A stretch of 12,460 nt of DNA from Sulfurimonadaceae bacterium (GTDB lineage Bacteria > Campylobacterota > Campylobacteria > Campylobacterales > Sulfurimonadaceae), in contig JAUWRZ010000024.1 in assembly GCA_030610325.1 (NCBI GenBank), positions 1 through 12,460 on the forward strand. Reading direction: 5' to 3'. The notes below the pieces were generated by a model. It did not search any database. It had not been told where the DNA came from and saw only the letters and a list, made by a program, of their open reading frames with translations. The translations under genes and the position numbers were made by a program. Position 1 is the stretch's first letter; the number at the start of each line of letters is the position of its first letter. This document shows positions 5,486 to 12,460 of the stretch, in pieces.

Positions 5486-6715
5486 TTGATAGCGAAAAAA
5501 ATTATTTTTCAGAACTTATCTATTACCGTTATCTCAAAAATATTTGCTTTTATACTGTTTTTGTTTATTGCTAAAGTATTATCGACAACAGCCTATGGGT
5601 CATTTGTATATATAACCATGATGCTGTCACTTTTACCCTTACTGCAGTTTGGTTCGATGCATGGAGCAGTTATCTTATTACCAAGGTATATTGCAGATAA
5701 GACCAAAGATATAAGCATATTATTTGACAGTTTTAATAACCTCTCTCATCTGTTACAACTCTTGTCAGTGCTTCTTCTGTTTTTATTGGATCTCAACATT
5801 AGCGTATGGATAGTAGGGGTCATCGCTTTGAACTTTATGTTTTCTAAGCATATTGAGAACACGCAACTGTATTTAAGTGCAAGTCTAAGGTTTTATGAAT
5901 TAAATATTTTAAAATCAGCGAACCAGGTCTTGAAGCCGATGATCACACTGCTGCTTTTCTATCAATACAGAGATATAGAGTCCATCTTTGTCGCTCAGCT
6001 TATTGGTACTTTGATGACATTTTCTCTTTCTCTCTACTATGTAGGGTTCAAACTGCCTGGTCAAGATCATAAAAGTCTTATCAATACGATCAAGGTCTTA
6101 TATAAAATAGGTTTTTTTGTCTATTTGGTGTGGGTGATAGATATACTGTTTAGGACAGCTGATAGATGGTTTATATCTCAATTCTACTCTTTAGATGATC
6201 TGGCAGTATATGGGTTCACCTCTTCTTTGGCAATGAACATATGGCTTGTCTCCATGAGTTTTTTTGCACCTTACGCACAACTTTTATATAAAAATATAGC
6301 AGAGAAGAATTTTTTTGAAGTAAAAAGGTTGGTAGAGAGTACCAATAGACATCTATATATCTTATTGTCGATCATCTCCTCTATCGCTCTCCTGGCATAC
6401 CCTTATGTGATCGAACTTATTGTTCATAAGTATTTTAATACTGATTTTTTATTTTTTGTACTCGTGCTCTCTTCAATACTCCTGGCACTTAATAATATGT
6501 ATATTTACTATATGATAAGTAGTGGTCTGCATTTTATATTACTGAGATATCAGGTCTTTATTCTTTTGATAAACTTGATCTTAAATAGTATATTTTCTTT
6601 TTATCAGATGAATATAGTCTACTTTGCATACTCTACGATCGTATCACTGGGTATTTATTATATTTTAGTACGAAGGTATTTTTATCATGATATTGAAAAA
6701 AGATTGTGTGTATAG
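5486..6715 (+). CDS. Wzx-like polysaccharide flippase (MOP superfamily)
   Basis: A 409-residue integral membrane protein with about twelve hydrophobic segments spread along its length, fitting the MOP/Wzx exporters that flip undecaprenyl-diphosphate-linked oligosaccharides from the cytoplasmic to the periplasmic face of the inner membrane. The N-terminal stretch NLSITVISKIFAFILFLFIA (residues 10-29) followed by KVLSTTAYGSFVYI (30-43) is the typical first helix and GxF turn of this family. Length matches ordinary Wzx proteins. The start is TTG at 5486, chosen because a stop (TAA, 5471-5473) lies just upstream in frame and the first in-frame ATG is at residue 45, after the conserved first helix. 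No Shine-Dalgarno is visible. A seven-codon ORF (ATG at 5466) ends with TGA overlapping this TTG. The gene is markedly AT-rich relative to the aminotransferase gene before it. Its stop abuts the next ATG. Confidence 0.85.
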   Translation: MIAKKIIFQNLSITVISKIFAFILFLFIAKVLSTTAYGSFVYITMMLSLLPLLQFGSMHGAVILLPRYIADKTKDISILFDSFNNLSHLLQLLSVLLLFLLDLNISVWIVGVIALNFMFSKHIENTQLYLSASLRFYELNILKSANQVLKPMITLLLFYQYRDIESIFVAQLIGTLMTFSLSLYYVGFKLPGQDHKSLINTIKVLYKIGFFVYLVWVIDILFRTADRWFISQFYSLDDLAVYGFTSSLAMNIWLVSMSFFAPYAQLLYKNIAEKNFFEVKRLVESTNRHLYILLSIISSIALLAYPYVIELIVHKYFNTDFLFFVLVLSSILLALNNMYIYYMISSGLHFILLRYQVFILLINLILNSIFSFYQMNIVYFAYSTIVSLGIYYILVRRYFYHDIEKRLCV

Positions 6716-7588
6716 ATGAAGAAGTCGATCAAGGGTCTGATCCCGCCCCTTTTATTGGATAAGCTCTTATACATAAGAAGCTATAAGAGTTTTTTCAAAT
6801 ATAAAGATCTGGTAGCTCAAAACCTAGAGCTGAAAGAGAAGCATAAAGGGAAAAGATGCTTCATATTAGGGAGTGGTCCATCGATAAAAAAAGAGGATTT
6901 GACACCACTGAAAGATGAGATAGTATTTGCACTGAACAACTTCTATGTCCATGAAGACTTTCAAGAGATAATGAGTGGAGATGTGGACAAGTATTATATG
7001 ACAGCACCTATCCACCCACCACAAACTGAAGATATGTGGAAAGTATGGTTTGAAGATATGGAAGAGTCTATACCCAGAAATACCAACGTCATCTTTGGTC
7101 TAAATGAGTATGCAAGTAACATAAAGTCTTTATTTGATAGACATGGCCTTTTTGAAAAGCATAAGATAAACTGGTATTTTACCGGGGTCAATACAGGGCA
7201 ATACTACAGGTTTGATAAAAAAGATATAGATATGACAAATATGATCTGGAATGCGAACACTGTTAGTGTCTATGCCTTGATGAGTGCGGTCTATATGGGA
7301 TTTGATGAGATATATCTATTAGGAATGGATCATACAAATATATGTTTTAAAAATAATAAAGTAGAACGGTTCTATGAGGGAAAAGCAGAGCATCATAAGG
7401 TCGATTATTTAGATAGTATCGAGTATAAAAAAAATAAATTCATCAATACCTATACTCTCTGGATGCAATATATATTGATCGAACGATTTGTGAAAAGTAG
7501 AAAACAAAAAATAATCAATTTATCTGAAGAGTCTTTGTTGGATATATTTGGAATAGATCGATTGAACCAAGTCCTCAAAGACATATAG
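6716..7588 (+). CDS. DUF115 / MptE-like protein, possible glycosyltransferase
   Basis: A 290-residue cytoplasmic protein. A Rossmann-type nucleotide-binding start KGKRCFILGSGPSIKKEDL is at residues 44-62, with GSGPS at 52-56. A second conserved block is GFDEIYLLGMDHTNI (195-209). These two elements, a glycine-rich GxGPS loop and a late G(F)xxIYLLGxD(H) strand, are shared by DUF115/MptE-like proteins, which include the flagellin glycosylation Maf proteins of Campylobacterota. They also resemble the CstII-like GT42 sialyltransferases, whose N terminus has a similar GNGPSLK loop. In a glycan operon I favour a nonulosonate-type or related sugar transferase, but that is inference. The start abuts the flippase stop (TAGATG). 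The gene is AT-rich like the flippase, and its own stop again abuts the next ATG. Confidence 0.7.
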   Translation: MKKSIKGLIPPLLLDKLLYIRSYKSFFKYKDLVAQNLELKEKHKGKRCFILGSGPSIKKEDLTPLKDEIVFALNNFYVHEDFQEIMSGDVDKYYMTAPIHPPQTEDMWKVWFEDMEESIPRNTNVIFGLNEYASNIKSLFDRHGLFEKHKINWYFTGVNTGQYYRFDKKDIDMTNMIWNANTVSVYALMSAVYMGFDEIYLLGMDHTNICFKNNKVERFYEGKAEHHKVDYLDSIEYKKNKFINTYTLWMQYILIERFVKSRKQKIINLSEESLLDIFGIDRLNQVLKDI

Positions 7589-8746
7589 ATGAAAAACAAG
7601 TTGATCAAACTGCTCAAAAAAAACAAAAGACTCTTTTTTATAGCCAAGATGATCCGTCTATTGTCAACGTCATCCTTTAGAAAGATAGACGGAGGTAAGA
7701 AGAAGTATCCGAAAGTGATCCAGTTACCTATCACCTACAACTGTAACTCTGCTTGCGTGATGTGTAATATCTGGCAGATGGATCACTCGGGAGAGATGAG
7801 TGTCGAAGAGTTTTCCACCTTTATGCAAGACCCTATCTTCAAAGAGGTAGAGATCGTCGGTATCAATGGAGGAGAGCCCTCATTAGTACCAGATCTTCCT
7901 GAGTATGCCCAGGAGATTCTAAAGTTGCCGTCATTGAAAGCATTGAACATCATCTCGCATGGGTTTAGTCCAAAGCCACTATTGAAAAGTGTGGAGAAGA
8001 TCTACCGCTCATGTAAGGAGAAAGGGGTCGATTTCCATATCGCCATCTCGCTTGATGGGGTAGGAGAGATACATGACACGGTAAGAGGAAAGCCCAAGGT
8101 CTTCGAAAAGAGCACTTCGACGATAGACGAGATCATTAAGAACCAGTATAAATATTGTGACAGCTACGATATCGGCTGTACTATCGTCAAGCAGAACATA
8201 GACTATCTCATAGAACTGGATACTTATGCAAAAAGCAAGAGTTATAATATAAAGTATCGTCTGGGCATAGATAACAAGCGGATCGAGAGTGACAGACTGC
8301 GAGATCAATATTCGGTGATCTATAGCCCGCTGAGACAAAGTGCAAAGGAGTTTTTCCATCTTCAGATGTCGCAGACTATGGCCTTGAATGATAAGTTCAA
8401 ATACTTCTCTATCTTTTACTGGCTGGACCATGAGACACCAAAGCGACTGCTTGGCTGTAGTTGGAAAGATGAGGGGATCACACTCGATGCGAGAGGCGAG
8501 GTCTATTACTGCGCGGTAGCCAGTGAGAGCATAGGAAGTCTGCGAAAAGAGCGTGGAGAGAAGATCTTTTTTGATGATAAGAACATAGATTATAGAAAAA
8601 GCATCATCACCGACAGTTGTGATGGATGTATCCATGACTATAGCGGCCAGCCTGAGGTCAAGGCTGTATGGGCGTTTCTGGTAAATATGATACTAGACCG
8701 GTATGCGATGAAGCTGTATGAGATCAAAGTAAGGTTTATGTCATGA
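7589..8746 (+). CDS. Radical SAM protein with SPASM-like C-terminal domain
   Basis: A 385-residue radical SAM enzyme. The [4Fe-4S]-SAM ligands are the CX3CX2C motif C52, C56, C59 (CNSACVMC), followed by the SAM-binding GGEP at 94-97 and the beta-strand ISLDG at 153-157. A C-terminal group of cysteines (C290 in LLGCSW, C308 in YYCAV, C344 and C347 in CDGC) looks like the auxiliary-cluster ligands of a SPASM or twitch domain. Radical SAM/SPASM proteins catalyse hydrogen abstraction chemistry on peptides, sugars and aminocyclitols (dehydrogenation, epimerisation, cross-linking). No peptide substrate gene is seen nearby. The surroundings (flippase, DUF115, pyruvyl transferase) suggest a sugar or lipid-linked glycan as substrate, which is inference. 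The start abuts the previous stop; the stop overlaps the next ATG by four bases (ATGA). Confidence 0.88.
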   Translation: MKNKLIKLLKKNKRLFFIAKMIRLLSTSSFRKIDGGKKKYPKVIQLPITYNCNSACVMCNIWQMDHSGEMSVEEFSTFMQDPIFKEVEIVGINGGEPSLVPDLPEYAQEILKLPSLKALNIISHGFSPKPLLKSVEKIYRSCKEKGVDFHIAISLDGVGEIHDTVRGKPKVFEKSTSTIDEIIKNQYKYCDSYDIGCTIVKQNIDYLIELDTYAKSKSYNIKYRLGIDNKRIESDRLRDQYSVIYSPLRQSAKEFFHLQMSQTMALNDKFKYFSIFYWLDHETPKRLLGCSWKDEGITLDARGEVYYCAVASESIGSLRKERGEKIFFDDKNIDYRKSIITDSCDGCIHDYSGQPEVKAVWAFLVNMILDRYAMKLYEIKVRFMS

Positions 8747-9894
8747 GGATCACGATCATTGGCTGGTATGGGACGGAGACTATCGGTGATAGAGCCATAC
8801 TTGCAGGGCTTCTATCTTTTTTCAATAAAAGCTACTCGAACTTTGAGATAAGACTGGGTAGTCTGCATCCGTTCTTTAGTGAGCGAAGTATCAATGAAGA
8901 CCACGCTTTTTATAAAGAGATCATTGGAAAAGCGATCAAGATCGATGTCTTTGACTCGAAAGACTCCAAGGCTCTTTCTAAAGCTATTGAAAGTTCTGAT
9001 CTGCTGGCTATGGGTGGTGGTCCATTGATGGACTTGAACGAACTTTTCATGGTCGAGTATGCCTTTAAAAAAGCAAGAAAAGCTGGTGTAAAGACAGCGC
9101 TTTTAGGATGTGGGATCGGGCCGCTTTTTCACAAAAAGTTTAGAAAAGCAGTACTTAATATAACCGTGCATAGTGATATCATCATCCTAAGAGACAGTCA
9201 TTCAAAAGAGAGTCTGGAAAATATCTATCTGGAGTTCAATAATTCCCTTGATAGCACCTTGATCGATATCAGTCCTGATCCTGCTGTCGAGGCTGCTTTG
9301 GCATTCAATAAAAATAGCAGTAGAGAGCGACAGGAGTACATCGCAGTCAATCTAAGGGCGTTTCCCCTTGAGTACACGAAAGAGAAGGGTACTAAGGATA
9401 TAGATGAAGAGCTGAGGCTTTTTGTAGAGAGTCTGGCGGAGAAGTTCTCAGATAGGGAGATACGTCTCATCCCTATGCACTACTTTCATGTAGGCGGGGA
9501 TGACAGAGTCTTTTTAAACTCGATCGCACTTCATCTGAAAAAAGAGAACATAACTGTTCAAAATGCCAATCTGACACTGAAAGAGACAATGGAAGTCTAT
9601 CGCGATGCCTATCTCAATATAGGTATGAGATTTCACTCTGTAGTGCTGCAGACTATACTCAGTGGTGACAACTATGTCCTTGACTATACAGAACCCCGTA
9701 AGGGTAAGATCTTCGGTTTTTTACAGGATATGGACAAAGATGGCCTATATGATGAGAGATATATCTGCCTGCAAGAGGATGCTATCTCGACAGAGATGAT
9801 ACAAGAGAGTGATGAGCGATTTACTTTTGATAAAGATGAGGTCGAACGCAGCTTAAGCGTATATGTTGACAGATTAAAAGAGATCCGCAGATGA
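8743..9894 (+). CDS. Polysaccharide pyruvyl transferase family protein
   Basis: A 383-residue cytoplasmic enzyme of the polysaccharide pyruvyl transferase family (PF04230; CsaB, WcaK and ExoV are relatives). These move an enolpyruvyl group from phosphoenolpyruvate onto a sugar to give a pyruvate ketal, adding negative charge to surface glycans. Family marks are GWYGTETIGDRAIL (residues 7-20, the usual N-terminal G..N/T.GD loop), LLAMGGGPLMD (87-97), LRDSHS (149-154), SPDPA (177-181) and the strongly diagnostic GMRFHSV (294-300, commonly GMRLHA) near the C terminus. Length is usual for the family. It overlaps its neighbours on both sides by ATGA, indicating translational coupling with the radical SAM gene and the GT4. 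Acceptor sugar unknown; a few members of this fold may do other chemistry. Confidence 0.88.
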   Translation: MRITIIGWYGTETIGDRAILAGLLSFFNKSYSNFEIRLGSLHPFFSERSINEDHAFYKEIIGKAIKIDVFDSKDSKALSKAIESSDLLAMGGGPLMDLNELFMVEYAFKKARKAGVKTALLGCGIGPLFHKKFRKAVLNITVHSDIIILRDSHSKESLENIYLEFNNSLDSTLIDISPDPAVEAALAFNKNSSRERQEYIAVNLRAFPLEYTKEKGTKDIDEELRLFVESLAEKFSDREIRLIPMHYFHVGGDDRVFLNSIALHLKKENITVQNANLTLKETMEVYRDAYLNIGMRFHSVVLQTILSGDNYVLDYTEPRKGKIFGFLQDMDKDGLYDERYICLQEDAISTEMIQESDERFTFDKDEVERSLSVYVDRLKEIRR

Positions 9895-11129
9895 AAGTGC
9901 TTATAGTAAACAGTTCAGACTCTCACGGTGGAGCCGCAAGAGCAGCTTATAGACTTCATCAGGCTCTTCTAGATCAGGACATAGAGGTTCAGATGTTAGT
10001 CCTGGATAGAAGCAGTGACGAGCAGTCTGTCCTTGCTTTGGAGACAAAGGTGCAAAAGTACTGCCCGACTATCCGGACGATCAGAGATATCATCCCCGTA
10101 AAGTTCTACCCTAAAAGAGGGAGTGGACTCTTTAGCAGTTCTATCGTCTCCTCTTCGGCTCTGACCCGGAAGATCAACGAGATAGACCCTGATATCGTCC
10201 ATCTTCACTGGATATGTTCGGGTATGATCAAGATAGAAGAGCTGGCAAAGATCAAAGCTCCCATCGTCTGGTCCCTGCATGATATGTGGGCATTTACCGG
10301 AGGATGCCATTATGATGAAGAGTGTGGGGCGTATAAAGAGCGCTGCGGGAGATGCCCGGTATTGGGTTCTGAGAAAGAGAATGATCTGAGTAGAAAAGTA
10401 TTTCTTAGAAAACAGAGGAATTTTGCCAATATAGAGAACATGACAATAGTCGGACTTAGCCATTGGATCCAAGAACGTGCAAAAGAGAGCACACTTTTAA
10501 AAGGTCAAAGCGTCATATCACTACCAAATCCCATAGAGTGTGACAGGTTCGCACCCTTTGACAAAGTCGAAGCAAGAGCACTATGGGGCCTGCCGCAAGA
10601 TAAACGGCTTGTACTCTTTGGTGCGATGGGTACTGGCAGTGACCCCAGAAAAGGCTTTGAAGCATTGAGAGAAGCACTGCACAGACTGGACACAAAAGAG
10701 ATCGAGTTTGTCGTCTTTGGCAGTAGTGAACCAGAGAAGTCTCAAGACTTTGGTGCAAAGACGCACTATTTTGGGAGCCTGAGCGATGATGTGAGTCTGG
10801 TCACTCTGTATAGTGCTGTCGATGTGACGATCGTCCCATCGTTGCAGGAAAACCTCTCTAATGTCATCATGGAAAGTCTGGCCTGTGCCACTCCTGTCGT
10901 GGGGTTTGCTATAGGGGGTAACAGCGATATGGTAGAACATAAGGAAAATGGCTATCTTGTAAAGCCTTTTGATACAGCCGATCTGGCAAATGGTATAGAG
11001 TGGGTCCTGGAGAATGAAGCTTATGACGGGTTGTGTCAAAAGGCAAGAGAGAAGGTGCTAAAAGAGTTTGATGCGCCTATAGTCGCACAAAGGTATCTGG
11101 AACTCTATAAAGAGGTGTCAGATGCCTGA
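9891..11129 (+). CDS. GT4-type glycosyltransferase
   Basis: A 412-residue GT-B fold retaining glycosyltransferase of family 4. The N-terminal acceptor domain begins HGGAARAAYRLHQAL (residues 12-26), and HWICSG (106-111) and LHDMWAFTGGCHY (129-141) follow. The C-terminal nucleotide-sugar domain contains GSDPRKGF (249-256) and the EX7E motif with E320 and E328 in SLQENLSNVIMESLA, then GGNSDMV (342-348). Four cysteines at 139, 145, 152 and 155 (GGCHYDEECGAYKERCGRCP region) form a pattern found in a subgroup related to WcaC-like transferases and may bind a metal or structure the acceptor domain. It should add a sugar to the growing undecaprenyl-linked unit at the inner face of the cytoplasmic membrane. 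It overlaps the pyruvyl transferase by four bases and the next GT2 by eight bases. Confidence 0.92.
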   Translation: MKVLIVNSSDSHGGAARAAYRLHQALLDQDIEVQMLVLDRSSDEQSVLALETKVQKYCPTIRTIRDIIPVKFYPKRGSGLFSSSIVSSSALTRKINEIDPDIVHLHWICSGMIKIEELAKIKAPIVWSLHDMWAFTGGCHYDEECGAYKERCGRCPVLGSEKENDLSRKVFLRKQRNFANIENMTIVGLSHWIQERAKESTLLKGQSVISLPNPIECDRFAPFDKVEARALWGLPQDKRLVLFGAMGTGSDPRKGFEALREALHRLDTKEIEFVVFGSSEPEKSQDFGAKTHYFGSLSDDVSLVTLYSAVDVTIVPSLQENLSNVIMESLACATPVVGFAIGGNSDMVEHKENGYLVKPFDTADLANGIEWVLENEAYDGLCQKAREKVLKEFDAPIVAQRYLELYKEVSDA

Positions 11130-11925
11130 GAGAGTCCATGAGGAGAGACCCCTGGTCTCTATCATCACTGTTGTGTTTAATGGTGAGAAGTACTTGGAAG
11201 CGACTATCAAAAGTGTTTTTGCTCAGACCTATGATCAAGTCGAGTATATCATCATAGATGGTGCTTCGACAGATACGACTCCCTCTATTATTAGAAGATA
11301 CGAAGAGAAGATCGCGCACTGGGTCAGTGAGAAAGATGAGGGTATCTATGATGCGATGAACAAGGGGCTAAGTCTGGCCTCGGGAAAGATCATCGCCATA
11401 TTGAACGCTGATGACTGGTATGAACCCAATGCGGTCGAACTCAGTGTTGAGGCTATCTTGGAACACGATGTGGATTACTCCTACGCTTCAGTCATCTACC
11501 ATGATGGGACACGAGTCGGAGACATCCATCCTCTGGCGCAGAACAAGTTTCTTCCCAAAGCCTATTTTGAGATGCCCTATCCGCATATAACGGCCTTTAT
11601 AAAAAGAGAAATATATGACAAGATCGGCACTTTTGACACTTCTTTTAAGGTCGCAGGGGACCATGACCTGGCACTGCGTATCATCTTAGAGGGATATAAG
11701 GGTGTTGAAGTGAGAGAGTCTATCGCACATATAGTGGCTGGAGGAGTCAGTAGTGACTTTAAAGCTAATCTGGAGTCATCTCATGTAGCTAGAAAGCATG
11801 GTGTCACTTTCTTCGTCGCATCTTACAGCTTGATAGTACAATATCTCAAATACAGGCTTGCAGCTCTTCTACCTGTTCGGTTTATGCAGAGTCTGCAAAA
11901 GCTAAAGGGGAGTAGGTTCTCATGA
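11122..11925 (+). CDS. GT2 glycosyltransferase, WcaE-like
   Basis: A 267-residue GT-A fold inverting glycosyltransferase of family 2. It shows VSIITVVFNGEKYLEATIKS (residues 12-31), the nucleotide-binding DGASTD (46-51), EKDEGIYDAMNKGL (70-83, typical of the WcaE/colanic-acid type subgroup), the metal-binding NADD (95-98) and a catalytic-base region AGDHDLALR (178-186). A C-terminal amphipathic/hydrophobic helix (about residues 230-255, LIVQYLKYRLAALLPVRF) may contact the membrane. It likely extends the lipid-linked oligosaccharide. The ATG at 11122 has an upstream AGAGG at suitable spacing and overlaps the GT4 stop by eight bases. The stop overlaps the next start as ATGA. Donor and acceptor cannot be read from sequence. 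Confidence 0.92.
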   Translation: MPERVHEERPLVSIITVVFNGEKYLEATIKSVFAQTYDQVEYIIIDGASTDTTPSIIRRYEEKIAHWVSEKDEGIYDAMNKGLSLASGKIIAILNADDWYEPNAVELSVEAILEHDVDYSYASVIYHDGTRVGDIHPLAQNKFLPKAYFEMPYPHITAFIKREIYDKIGTFDTSFKVAGDHDLALRIILEGYKGVEVRESIAHIVAGGVSSDFKANLESSHVARKHGVTFFVASYSLIVQYLKYRLAALLPVRFMQSLQKLKGSRFS

Positions 11926-12460
11926 GACTCTCGATCATCGTCATCGGTAAAGATGAAGAGAAAAACTTTGAAGCACTTTTTGACTCGCTTAAGAAGATCT
12001 CGACGCCTTATGAACTACTCTATGTGGACTCTGCATCAAAAGACAGCAGTGTTGCCATAGCCTCAAGATATGCAGACCGGGTGTGCGAGCTTGAAGCCTC
12101 GTCACAACTGTGTGCTGCAGCTGGCAGAAGTGTGGGGACTTTAGAGGCTAAGGGGGAGTGGGTCTTGTACCTTGATGGTGATATGATGCTTTCTGAAGGA
12201 TTTGCAGTGTGGATCGATGAGCATATTGAGAACATCGATGATGCTTCGATTGCCGGATATGTGGGGCAGTACACCTACATCTACAGTGATGGCAGAGAGA
12301 GCAAGAACAGGCATCTGTTACCGGCATCTGGTCGGGTAGTGCATTTTGGGGGAGCTGTCTTACTACGAAGAGAAGCGGTGCTGGAGGTGGGTAACTGGAA
12401 TGCTTCGGTCGTCTCCAATGAAGAGATCGACCTCTATGCACGGCTCCAAAAGAGTGGCAG
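11922..12460 (+). CDS. GT2 glycosyltransferase, N-terminal part, cut by window edge
   Basis: The frame from ATG at 11922 stays open to the window end (179 complete codons). It begins MRLSIIVIGKDEEKNFE, a usual GT2 N terminus. VDSASKDSS follows at residues 35-43 (DxxSxD loop), the metal-binding LDGDMML is at 84-90, and VVHFGGAVLLRREAVLEVG (140-158) is followed by SNEEIDLYARL (164-174), where the family has its ED catalytic-base motif. A GT-A fold inverting transferase acting on an undecaprenyl-linked glycan is the natural reading. The gene starts in an ATGA overlap with the previous GT2, and the two are different in sequence, so this is not a simple tandem duplication. The C-terminal part, and any membrane segments it has, lie outside the window. 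Confidence 0.9.
   Translation, partial: MRLSIIVIGKDEEKNFEALFDSLKKISTPYELLYVDSASKDSSVAIASRYADRVCELEASSQLCAAAGRSVGTLEAKGEWVLYLDGDMMLSEGFAVWIDEHIENIDDASIAGYVGQYTYIYSDGRESKNRHLLPASGRVVHFGGAVLLRREAVLEVGNWNASVVSNEEIDLYARLQKSG

Noticed and set aside
8009..8635. 208-codon open frame on the minus strand
   Set aside because: It lies wholly antisense to the radical SAM gene, whose cysteine motifs and domain order prove the plus-strand frame; no family features in the antisense product.
9996..11039. Several minus-strand open frames of 60-158 codons
   Set aside because: They are antisense to the GT4 gene, which has its full set of motifs; no ribosome-binding sites or recognisable products.
1..12460. Insertion sequences, tRNA or rRNA genes, JUMPstart/ops element
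   Set aside because: I looked for transposase motifs, cloverleaf sequences and GGCGGTAG-type ops sites and found none that I could support.

Overview
This looks like a chromosomal window from a Campylobacterota-type bacterium of the Sulfurimonas/Sulfurovum/Sulfuricurvum kind. I infer this from codon use (many AGA, AAA, GAG and ATA codons), dense head-to-tail genes and protein style. No rRNA or other taxonomic marker is present, so it is an inference only. The window is dominated by a long surface-glycan biosynthesis operon on the + strand that runs off the right edge. It is preceded by a short, unrelated accessory stretch.

Layout. (1) Positions 1-1132, minus strand: a class I methyltransferase followed by the N-terminal 143 codons of a glutamine-dependent asparagine synthetase, cut by the left edge. 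Between them lies a spacer built of G-rich degenerate heptamers in inverted orientation. (2) Positions 1133-1192: an AT-rich divergent promoter. (3) Positions 1193-3319, plus strand: a coiled-coil protein of unknown function, a strong hairpin, a double-CDGSH iron-sulfur protein, and a CitE/HpcH-like C-C bond lyase. (4) Positions 3384-4357: a two-gene module with the layout of a toxin-antitoxin pair. It has a small unknown protein and an AbiEii-type nucleotidyltransferase, with a near-consensus -10 box only 7 bases ahead of the first ATG. (5) Positions 4358-12460: a glycan operon with a DegT/DnrJ-type sugar aminotransferase homologue, a Wzx-like flippase, a DUF115/MptE-like protein, a radical SAM/SPASM protein, a polysaccharide pyruvyl transferase, one GT4 and two GT2 glycosyltransferases (the last partial).

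How the genes fit together (inference). The glycosyltransferases would assemble a lipid-linked oligosaccharide, the pyruvyl transferase would add a ketal, and the flippase would move the unit across the inner membrane. The radical SAM protein, the DUF115 protein and the aminotransferase homologue would supply unusual sugars or decorations. Every gene from 3384 onward abuts or overlaps its neighbour, apart from a 33-base gap before the flippase, so transcription and translation are probably coupled.

The most surprising points are these. The DegT-family protein has Arg where the PLP Schiff-base Lys should be. The AbiEii-type toxin gene is fused by a TAGATG junction to the glycan operon. Two G-quadruplex-type motifs lie on opposite strands in the 432-541 region, one covering the methyltransferase stop codon. 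No CRISPR array, tRNA, rRNA, insertion sequence or attachment site was seen.
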